Below, in pieces: positions 1 to 5,446 of a stretch of 20,150 nt of DNA (within the stretch, counting starts at the first letter, position 1; every line of letters begins with the position of its first letter). The translations under genes and the position numbers were made by a program. The notes below the pieces were generated by a model. The model worked only from the letters and a program-made list of their open reading frames with translations, was not told the origin of the DNA and ran no database searches. Source of the stretch: a virus; the IMG/VR virus record IMGVR_UViG_3300025732_000343, positions 1-20,150 of that record, one strand, 5' to 3'.

Positions 1-263
1 GAGCAACAACATTCAACCAGATTTCAATCGGTGCGTTAAATCGTGCTGGGTCGCTAAGTAATTACAGCGTATCTCAGCAAGATGATATTCGCATCTACAA
101 CCGCGCCATAACACCATCCGAGATCCAACTTCTCTACACCGGCGGTCGTGGCGTTGGACTAGCACCAGAACGTATCAAGCACCGCAGAAAAACAACCGCA
201 GCAGCAACATTCAAAGCCGCGTGGGCAAGACGACAGCAACACATTGGAAGCGGAGTCTATTAG
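1..263 (+). CDS. C-terminal end of a LamG/concanavalin-like domain protein (5' end outside window)
   Basis: An open frame runs in from the left edge (first whole codon at base 3) to a TAG at 261-263. The 86 visible residues contain QQDDIRIYNRAITPSEIQLL followed by YTGGRG. The D-[DE]-[IV]-R-[IV]-Y-N-R-A-[LI]-[ST] strand and following helix are the usual ending of LamG/concanavalin A-like jelly-roll domains, which bind glycans or act as adhesive modules. The last 35 or so residues are basic (KHRRK, ARRQQ) and form a short tail. The next gene starts 3 bases downstream, so this protein belongs to the same late operon and is probably a virion surface or fibre component. The length and the rest of the domain architecture lie outside the window. 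Family confidence is good, the role is inference. Confidence 0.8.
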   Translation, partial: ATTFNQISIGALNRAGSLSNYSVSQQDDIRIYNRAITPSEIQLLYTGGRGVGLAPERIKHRRKTTAAATFKAAWARRQQHIGSGVY

Positions 264-266
264 CAC

Positions 267-2693
267 ATGTATAGAAAAAACACCGCTACACAGTACATCT
301 ATTTCGGTCTTATCAACGCCACAAGCGGAGCTGCGTTGACGGGTGCGACCGTCACGGCATACCGTGCTTTGGACGGAAATGCACAAGCATCAGCAACCGG
401 AACAACAACCGAGCTTGGCAACGGCCAGTATCGCTTTAACTTGAGCCAAGCCGACACGAATGCGAACAACGGCTCGTATTTGTTCACGGCAACCAACGCG
501 ATTCCAGTAGAAAAGACAGTTGTTTTCACCGCAGCCGATCCTACAGATGCGACTGCGTTTGGTATCTCTCGACTGGATGCAGCAGTAGGGACGCGAGCAA
601 CACAAACCAGCGTCGATACGCTCGCTACCTATGTTGATACCGAAGTCGCCGCGATCAAGGCGAAAACGGATAACTTACCAATCGACCCAGCCGATGCTAG
701 CGACATCGCAGCATCGTTCGCCACGGTCAATGCTACGCTGGCTACGATTGCCGGATACATTGATACCGAAGTGGCGGCTATTAAAGCCAAGACCGATAAC
801 CTGCCAATCGACCCCGCTGACGCCAGTGACATTGCTGCCAGCTTCTCTACTTTAACCGGTCTTATCAACACCCTTACAGGCTATGTTGATACCGAAGTGG
901 CTGCGATCAAAGCGAAGACCGACAACCTCCCTATCGATCCAGCCGATGCTAGTGACATCGCCGCCAGCTTCGCCACGGTCAATAGTACGTTGGCAACCAT
1001 TGCCAGTTATGTTGACACAGAAATCGCCGCTATTAAGGCTAAGACCGACAACCTTCCTGTCGATCCAGCCGATGCCAGTGACATCGCTGCCAGCTTCTCC
1101 AGCCTCACCGGACTGGTCAATACGCTTACCAGCTATGTTGATACGGAAGTCGCTGCTATCAAGGCCAAGACGGATAATCTCCCGGTTGACCCAGCAGACG
1201 CCAGCGACATTGCGGCTAGCTTCTCCTCGGTAAACAGCACCTTGGCATCCATCGCTTCCTATATTGATACGGAAGTAGCGGCCATTAAAGCCAAGACTGA
1301 CAACCTCCCGGCCAATCCCGCCGCCGTTACCGACATCCCAACGGCCAACCAGAACCGCGATGCGGTCTGGAATGCGATCCTGTCCGGCGCGACCTACAAC
1401 CTCGCAGGCTCGGCAGGTCGTCGCTTGCGACAAGTCGCAGCCTCGATTATTTGGTCCGGTACGGCCCAAGGTGCAGGCACCGGCAATAACCAGATCCAGT
1501 TCGATGCGGGCGCATCTGCCACAAACGGCATCTACGACCCAGGATTGGTATTCATCGAAGCTGGGACTGGTGCCGGTCAATGCCGCTTGATTCTCCAGTA
1601 CAACGGCACTACCAAGACGGCCACGGTTGACCGCGATTGGCGTGTCAACCCAGACAATACATCCGAATTTGTCATCATCGGCAACGCTGGCCGCGACTCT
1701 GTGAACGAAGGCTTGGCACAAGCCGGAACATCGACCACAATCACCCTCAACGCCAATGCAAGTAGCGTAGACGATTGCTACAACGGCCAAATGATCTTTA
1801 TCCGGTCTGGAACCGGTCAAGATCAGCTTGCCGTAGTCACCGATTATGTCGGCTCTACCAAGGTGGCAACGATTAAGACGCATACGGCAAATGGACAATG
1901 GGCTGTCGTACCAGATACCACTTCTGCCTATGTAATGATGCCAGCCCACAACGATCCAGCCGAAGACTGGGATAATGTCGCCGCAATCAAGGCCAAGACG
2001 GATAACTTGCCAAGCGATCCAGCAGACCAATCGCTGCTTGCAGCCGCGATTTCCTCGGCAGTCGCCCCGCTGGCCTTGGAAGCAACGGCACAGGATATTC
2101 TGACAGAGGTAAATTCCCTTACCAATATCGGTGGATCAGGTGCTAGGACCGTGGCTATCACTGTCCGCGATGCCTCGGCTAATCCGATCCAGAACGCCAC
2201 AGTTCGCATCTCTCGCACGGGCGAGGCGTATGTGCTGCAAACCAATGCTTCTGGCTTGGCGACGTTCAGCATCGACGATGCTACCTGGACCGTGGCTATC
2301 ACAGCAACCAATTTCAGCTTCTCCCCGGTTTCCCTGGTAGTCAGTGGCAATGTCACCCAGACATACACGATGACGGCTGCCGGGGGCGGTGTAACGCCAA
2401 GCGACCCTCCTTTCTGCACGGGTTACTGGGTTGTCTACAACGTCAACGGTACGGTACAGGCCGGTGCCCAGGTTTCCTTGCAAGCCTCGGCCCCGCCGGT
2501 CGGAAGCACTGGAATCGTCATGGAAGACGCTGTACGAACCGGTACTGCCGACAACAACGGGGTAGTCCAGTTCAGCAACCTTATCAAAGGTGCAACGTAC
2601 ATCGTCTACCGAACCGGATCGTCCCGAAAGTTCACTGTACAAGTTCCAACCACTGCTGGTAACACAGCGGCTCTCGGAAGTATCGTAGGATAA
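267..2693 (+). CDS. Repeat-built fibre or head-decoration protein (808 aa)
   Basis: A modular structural protein. Residues 1-90 look like a beta-sandwich (GATVTAY, GNGQYRFNLS), similar in style to Ig-like or BppU-type domains. Residues 122 to about 350 hold six 42-residue repeats built on DTEVAAIKAKTDNLP, which is probably an alpha-helical stalk; a lone seventh copy lies near residue 570. Residues about 402-558 contain two related beta-rich domains of about 75 residues (SGTG-[AQ]-[GD]-Q and TTKTATVD / STKVATIK). The C-terminus has two carboxypeptidase-regulatory/Ig-like domains (VTVRDASANPIQNATV-type strands at about 625-700, and YNVNGTVQAGAQVSLQAS at about 725-800). ATG 267 is preceded by GGAG 11 bases upstream. 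Its position just ahead of the connector genes, rather than after the tape measure, fits a head fibre or capsid decoration as well as a tail fibre. No catalytic motif is seen. Confidence 0.75.
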   Translation: MYRKNTATQYIYFGLINATSGAALTGATVTAYRALDGNAQASATGTTTELGNGQYRFNLSQADTNANNGSYLFTATNAIPVEKTVVFTAADPTDATAFGISRLDAAVGTRATQTSVDTLATYVDTEVAAIKAKTDNLPIDPADASDIAASFATVNATLATIAGYIDTEVAAIKAKTDNLPIDPADASDIAASFSTLTGLINTLTGYVDTEVAAIKAKTDNLPIDPADASDIAASFATVNSTLATIASYVDTEIAAIKAKTDNLPVDPADASDIAASFSSLTGLVNTLTSYVDTEVAAIKAKTDNLPVDPADASDIAASFSSVNSTLASIASYIDTEVAAIKAKTDNLPANPAAVTDIPTANQNRDAVWNAILSGATYNLAGSAGRRLRQVAASIIWSGTAQGAGTGNNQIQFDAGASATNGIYDPGLVFIEAGTGAGQCRLILQYNGTTKTATVDRDWRVNPDNTSEFVIIGNAGRDSVNEGLAQAGTSTTITLNANASSVDDCYNGQMIFIRSGTGQDQLAVVTDYVGSTKVATIKTHTANGQWAVVPDTTSAYVMMPAHNDPAEDWDNVAAIKAKTDNLPSDPADQSLLAAAISSAVAPLALEATAQDILTEVNSLTNIGGSGARTVAITVRDASANPIQNATVRISRTGEAYVLQTNASGLATFSIDDATWTVAITATNFSFSPVSLVVSGNVTQTYTMTAAGGGVTPSDPPFCTGYWVVYNVNGTVQAGAQVSLQASAPPVGSTGIVMEDAVRTGTADNNGVVQFSNLIKGATYIVYRTGSSRKFTVQVPTTAGNTAALGSIVG
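630..1310 (+). repeat. Tandem 126-bp (42-aa) coding repeats with an 84-aa alternating super-period
   Basis: Copies begin at 630, 756, 882, 1008, 1134 and 1260, exactly 126 bases apart. Each starts Y-[VI]-D-T-E-[VI]-AAIKAKTDNLP, then DPADASDIAASF in the first five copies. The spacer following alternates between ATVNATLATIAG-like and STLTGLINTLTG-like versions, so the true unit may be a pair. The sixth copy diverges after NLP. Synonymous positions differ between copies while the protein is nearly constant, which indicates selection on the protein. Confidence 0.95.
1470..1940 (+). repeat. Diverged tandem duplication of a beta-rich domain
   Basis: Two stretches (about 1470-1683 and 1711-1938) encode related domains. 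The shared order is an I-x-[FL]-[DN]-A strand, an [AS]-S turn, G-x-[IV]-F-I strand, SGTG-x-x-Q, a Y-x-G-[TS]-T-K-x-A-T turn, and a W-x-[VA]-x-P-D-[NT]-T-S-x-[FY]-V ending. Identity is low enough to indicate an old duplication. Confidence 0.7.
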
Positions 2694-2695
2694 TC

Positions 2696-3100
2696 ATGGC
2701 ACGCACAACAATCGCCGCAGTCCAAAAGATCATTAGCTACGACCAAGTGCTGATCCCGGACATCCAGCCTTTCATCGACGATGCTAGCCTAATGGTGACG
2801 AACATCATCGGCACGGCAGCATCGGCGCAAACGCTGGAGATGGTCGAACGGTACCTAGCGGCCCATTTGATCGGCATCAGCGATCCCCGGATTCAGAGCG
2901 AACAGGTGCGAACGATCCAGGCTAGCTACCAAGTTCGGCTATCGGACGGGCTAGGAATCACGCATTACGGCGCGACCGCGATGCAGCTAGATACCAGTGG
3001 CAAGCTATCCCGTTGGAACAAATCTGTGATTTCTGGCATGGCTAATGCTTTCTCCCTAGTTTGGGGAGGAAAGGACATAGAATCCGATGTCTCTAATTAA
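2696..3100 (+). CDS. Head-tail connector (gp6-like adaptor), 134 aa
   Basis: A small, mostly helical protein with the layout of HK97 gp6-type connector/adaptor proteins. An N-terminal part (IAAVQKIISYD, then a PDIQPFIDDASLMV helix) is followed by a helix with EMVERYLAAHLIGI and a C-terminal loop region (YGATAMQLD, G-K-L-S). Proteins of this type form the ring that joins the portal to the tail. It starts 2 bases after the preceding stop and its end overlaps the next gene by 14 bases. The next three genes follow the connector, head-closure, neck and tail-terminator order known in siphoviruses, which supports the call more than sequence alone does. Confidence 0.7.
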   Translation: MARTTIAAVQKIISYDQVLIPDIQPFIDDASLMVTNIIGTAASAQTLEMVERYLAAHLIGISDPRIQSEQVRTIQASYQVRLSDGLGITHYGATAMQLDTSGKLSRWNKSVISGMANAFSLVWGGKDIESDVSN

Positions 3101-3431
3101 GCGATGTCAGCGCCAAACATTAGTCTACTGGGAACGAACCGGGACAGCCAAAACCGGTGAGCCGATCTGGGGTCCGCCTACCGAGATGACTTGCCGATGG
3201 GAAGACCGGCTGCAAGAAATTATCACTTCTACTAATACTAGGGTAATGTCATCAGTAGAAGTAATAACAGAAACCCGGCTACAAGTCGGCGGCCTGATAA
3301 AGCTCGGAACTATGGCTACCGTAGCCTACTGGGACACTCCAAAACAGAACGATGGCATCTACGAAGTCCTAAAGTCCTCAGAAACGCCAAATCTGCGTAA
3401 TACAGAGTCTTTGTACGAGGCTTGTGCATAA
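3087..3431 (+). CDS. Head-closure / head-tail joining protein, 114 aa
   Basis: The protein is 114 residues long, beta-rich, with a pattern typical of phage head-tail joining (SPP1 gp16 / HK97 gp7-like) proteins. It opens with a short tail and a QTLVYWERTG strand, has a central CRWEDR strand, and later IKLGTMATVAYWD and DGIYEVLKSSETPN strands. These proteins close the DNA-filled head after packaging and provide the surface on which the tail docks. The gene begins inside the last 14 bases of the connector gene and its TAA shares an A with the next ATG, so translation is likely coupled on both sides. The assignment rests on size, strand pattern and order. Confidence 0.65.
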   Translation: MSLIKRCQRQTLVYWERTGTAKTGEPIWGPPTEMTCRWEDRLQEIITSTNTRVMSSVEVITETRLQVGGLIKLGTMATVAYWDTPKQNDGIYEVLKSSETPNLRNTESLYEACA

Positions 3432-3841
3432 TGCCCAGGATCAAAATCGAAGGCATTGGCGCTCTTGCTAAGGCCCTTAAACGCTACGAAAAGGACACCG
3501 GCTCGGCCTTCAAGAAAGGTTGCGCCGAAGCGGCCCAGACTTTGCTGGATAATACAAAAGAATTGGTGCCGGAAGACACAGGGGCGTTACGAGCGTCCGC
3601 TAACCACTACCAAGACGGAAAAGGCTGGTCTACCGAGACTATTATAGGCTACGGTTTTGCGGTATCCGGTTTTATCGACGATATGGGCCTGGAGAAAGAC
3701 CCCAGCCTATATGCTGTCAATCAGCATGAAACCTTGTGGTACAAGCACCCAAAAGGCCAAGCCCTGTTCCTGCAAGCCGGGGTAAACCGCGATATAGGCG
3801 AGATTTCTAACATAATTACAACTTATGTGATGCGAGCATGA
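3431..3841 (+). CDS. HK97 gp10-like neck / tail-completion protein, 136 aa
   Basis: The start is placed at ATG 3431, which forms a TAATG junction with the previous stop. A TTG nine bases upstream would add only three residues. The protein shows features of the HK97-gp10 family: a helical N-terminus (GIGALAKALKRYEKDT), then TLLDNTKELVPEDTGALRAS (the hallmark V-P-x-D-T-G-x-L-R-x-S), IIGYG, and a Y-A-x-x-[NQ]-H-E segment (YAVNQHE), ending in a helix. The family is a neck or tail-completion component joining the head and the tail tube. The conserved P-E-D-T-G-A-L motif makes this the most secure of the connector-series calls. It overlaps the next gene by 4 bases (ATGA). Confidence 0.85.
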   Translation: MPRIKIEGIGALAKALKRYEKDTGSAFKKGCAEAAQTLLDNTKELVPEDTGALRASANHYQDGKGWSTETIIGYGFAVSGFIDDMGLEKDPSLYAVNQHETLWYKHPKGQALFLQAGVNRDIGEISNIITTYVMRA

Positions 3842-4227
3842 ACCCAGCACTAGCATTCGCGGAACTTATCGAAGCCAACCTTCTCAATACCGGTTATACG
3901 GTGTTTGTGAATCACGCACCGGATCAGCCGGACAACGTGATCCTGATCTACGAGATTGGCCGGGGACGCATGGAAGAACGCAGGATGCGTACAGGAATCA
4001 CCGACGAGCATCCCCTGCTGCATGTAATGGTCAGGGGCCAAGACTCGTCAGCAAGGGCCATTTTGGAGTCTATAGGGGGTATTACCGACGCCGCCTATGA
4101 CTTCGCGCTCTCCAACGGCCAAAAATTGCGGGTAATTACGAAATCTAATACAATAGGGTTTGCTGGACAGGAACAACAAACCCGCCGGTATATCTACACA
4201 CAGCAGTTCAGACTAACTCTGGAGTAA
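3838..4227 (+). CDS. Tail terminator / minor capsid-like protein, 129 aa
   Basis: The product has the size and layout of siphoviral tail terminator proteins, which cap the growing tail tube and bind the head. An N-terminal helix (FAELIEANLL) leads to a YTVFVNHAPDQPDNVILIYE strand pair, then a HVMVRGQDSSARAI segment, a long helix, and a C-terminal strand ending RRYIYTQQFRLTLE. The alternating x-V-x-V-R-G pattern followed by a helix is what I would expect of the minor-capsid/tail-terminator superfamily. It starts at an ATGA overlap with the neck gene and lies immediately upstream of the tail tube gene, the usual place. The call is mainly by order and fold pattern. Confidence 0.65.
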   Translation: MNPALAFAELIEANLLNTGYTVFVNHAPDQPDNVILIYEIGRGRMEERRMRTGITDEHPLLHVMVRGQDSSARAILESIGGITDAAYDFALSNGQKLRVITKSNTIGFAGQEQQTRRYIYTQQFRLTLE

Positions 4228-4233
4228 GCACAA

Positions 4234-4698
4234 ATGCCGCTACTGAAAGACGGTTACAAGACCCTGATCTCCATTTCCGGGATCACGGCATTGTTTGAAG
4301 AAATCGAAGTAACGCCTCCAGGCTTGGATTCGGGCGGGGCCATCGATCAAACCACCATGCGAAACAGCCGCTACCGAACCAAGCTCGGTAAGGCCCTGGT
4401 TTCGCTTGACACTGTTTCGATCAAAGTCGCCTACGACTCTCGGGTTTACGGTCAGGTCATCAACATCCTCGGAAGCAACCGAGCGATCACGATCACCTTC
4501 CCAGACGGTTGTACTTTGGTGTTCTACGCCATCGTCAGCAAGTTCACCCAAGATGCTTTGAAGGAAGGCGAACGACCAGAAGCTACCTTGGAATTGGAGC
4601 CAAGCAACTTGTCCACAGCAGCAACGCCAGCCGAAATTTCGCCGGTATTCACAGTGGGAACCACTGCTACCACGACTACGACTACGCTTGCACCTTAA
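4234..4698 (+). CDS. Major tail tube protein with a Thr-rich C-terminal tail, 154 aa
   Basis: Predicted to form the hexameric rings of the tail tube. Residues 1-130 are beta-rich and contain the pattern SRYRTKLGKALVSLDTVSIK, then YDSRVYGQVINILGSNR and ITFPDGCTLVFYAIVSKF, followed by E-R-P-E-A-T-L-E-L-E-P, consistent with a tail tube/gpV-like fold. The last 15 residues (TVGTTATTTTTTLAP) are a disordered-looking threonine tract like the linkers in the 1029-residue protein at 9840. It probably hangs on the outside of the tube. The gene is followed within 25 bases by a strong terminator, as expected for a protein needed in many copies. There is a 6-base gap to the upstream gene. Confidence 0.8.
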   Translation: MPLLKDGYKTLISISGITALFEEIEVTPPGLDSGGAIDQTTMRNSRYRTKLGKALVSLDTVSIKVAYDSRVYGQVINILGSNRAITITFPDGCTLVFYAIVSKFTQDALKEGERPEATLELEPSNLSTAATPAEISPVFTVGTTATTTTTTLAP

Positions 4699-4722
4699 TG
4701 CTGGCTGTTTGATTTGTTTACT

Positions 4723-4752
4723 ATGGCGAACAGCAGTGTTCGCCATTTTTTT
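4723..4752 (+). terminator. Intrinsic terminator after the tail tube gene
   Basis: ATGGCGAACA (4723-4732) and TGTTCGCCAT (4737-4746) form a perfect 10-bp stem with a GCAG loop, followed by a run of seven T (4746-4752). This is a textbook Rho-independent terminator. No convincing promoter follows before the ATG at 4770, so genes beyond it probably depend on read-through or an upstream antitermination event. That would set the expression of chaperone and tape measure below that of the tail tube. Confidence 0.9.
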
Positions 4753-4769
4753 GCAGAGGGTGAAAGAAT

Positions 4770-5129
4770 ATGGAAGCGATGAAGATTTCGGTAGTTCGGA
4801 AGTCCCAACCAGTCGAACTGGAAATGGATGCCGATGGCAATGTTGTAAAAGTCTTTGTAAAGGAAATGACCGGCGCACAGCGCGACGAGTATTTCAACAA
4901 GACGTCACAGCGTAGCCGGGTAGACCAAAACACCGGTGAGGTTGTAGGGATCAAGGACTACAAGGGCCTGTATAGCACGTTGCTTTCGTTCTGCGTCTAT
5001 GACACGGAAGGAAAGGCGTTGCCAGAGTCGAAGATTCAGGATTGGCCGGACGGCGCTCAACGGGCCATGTTTGAAATCGCCAGGAAGTTGAACAAACTTG
5101 GCGACGACGAGGGCGACGAAAAAAACTAA
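4770..5129 (+). CDS. Tail assembly chaperone, short form (gpG analogue), 119 aa
   Basis: A small protein lying between the tail tube and the tape measure, the place of the lambda gpG/gpGT pair. Its N-terminal beta region (ISVVRKSQPVELEMDADGNV) and helical middle (KEMTGAQRDEYFNKT, then YSTLLSFCVYD) fit tail assembly chaperones, which coat the tape measure during tail polymerisation. The C-terminus is charged (LGDDEGDEKN) and ends on the slippery sequence at 5120-5126, directly before TAA. ATG 4770 has a GAGGGTGAAAGA leader. Ribosomes that do not slip make this 119-residue form. Those that do make the 223-residue fusion with the frame at 5126-5440. Confidence 0.85.
   Translation: MEAMKISVVRKSQPVELEMDADGNVVKVFVKEMTGAQRDEYFNKTSQRSRVDQNTGEVVGIKDYKGLYSTLLSFCVYDTEGKALPESKIQDWPDGAQRAMFEIARKLNKLGDDEGDEKN
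5120..5126 (+). promoter_or_regulatory. -1 programmed ribosomal frameshift site A_AAA_AAC
   Basis: The 0-frame codons GAA AAA AAC TAA contain a canonical X_XXY_YYZ heptamer, with the stop directly after it. A -1 slip places the ribosome on CTA ACA CTC AGC GAT GAG, which opens the downstream frame with no stop until 5440. An SD-like GAGGG (5109-5113) lies 6 bases upstream and may stimulate slippage. A small 5-bp hairpin (ATACC-TTT-GGTAT, 5146-5158) is 19 bases downstream and is probably too weak and too distant to matter. Confidence 0.9.
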
Positions 5130-5440
5130 CACTCAGCGATGAGGAATACCTTTGGTATCACTTGTCGCACGAACTCGGATGGCCTGTGTCGTTGGTCAAG
5201 CAACTTACCACGGTGTCTGAATTTGATAACTGGCAGACGTATTTCACAATGCGTCGGAATCACAGGGACAAATCAGACTGGTATGCTGCGGCAACGATGC
5301 AGGCCATTTTTGCTTCCCAGGGAGCAAAAACAAAGATCGAGGATCACTTGCTCAAATTTGAAGCACCTGCATCCGAAGCCGATAAGGCCACAGATAGCAA
5401 GTCAGTTTGGCTGTCTATTTTTGGAATAACCCCGGAGTAA
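5126..5440 (+). CDS. Tail assembly chaperone frameshift extension (gpT part of gpGT)
   Basis: This frame is expected to be translated only as the C-terminal part of a G-T fusion made by a -1 shift at 5120-5126 (119 + 104 = 223 residues). It begins L-T-L-S-D-E-E-Y-L-W-Y-H, continues LSHELGWPVSLVKQL and FDNWQTYFTMRRN, and ends FGITPE. The order of a short acidic helix, W-P-x-S-L and an aromatic-rich segment is typical of the T domain of siphoviral tail chaperones. It has no ATG or Shine-Dalgarno site that would include the conserved first residues; the first possible start is a TTG at 5162. The TAA at 5438 lies 6 bases before the tape measure ATG. Confidence 0.85.
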   Translation, partial: LTLSDEEYLWYHLSHELGWPVSLVKQLTTVSEFDNWQTYFTMRRNHRDKSDWYAAATMQAIFASQGAKTKIEDHLLKFEAPASEADKATDSKSVWLSIFGITPE

Positions 5441-5446
5441 TCTAAG

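Noticed and set aside
630-1310. Regularly spaced 126-bp repeats as a CRISPR-like array
   Set aside because: The repeats are coding, diverge at silent sites, have no unique spacers and are far too long.
852-2030. 392-residue open frame on the minus strand opposite the 808-aa gene
   Set aside because: It mirrors the 126-bp repeats, so its own repetition is a by-product. The composition is unnatural and it lies wholly inside a clear structural gene.
3422-3433. TTG start at 3422 for the neck gene
   Set aside because: ATG 3431 makes the usual TAATG coupling and keeps the family-length N-terminus.
4240-4878. 212-residue minus-strand frame across the tail tube gene
   Set aside because: It spans the terminator hairpin and part of the chaperone gene and shows no motif.
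5139-5429. 96-residue plus-strand frame inside the chaperone T region
   Set aside because: It is a shadow of the frame at 5126-5440, which has the conserved T-domain pattern and the frameshift site.
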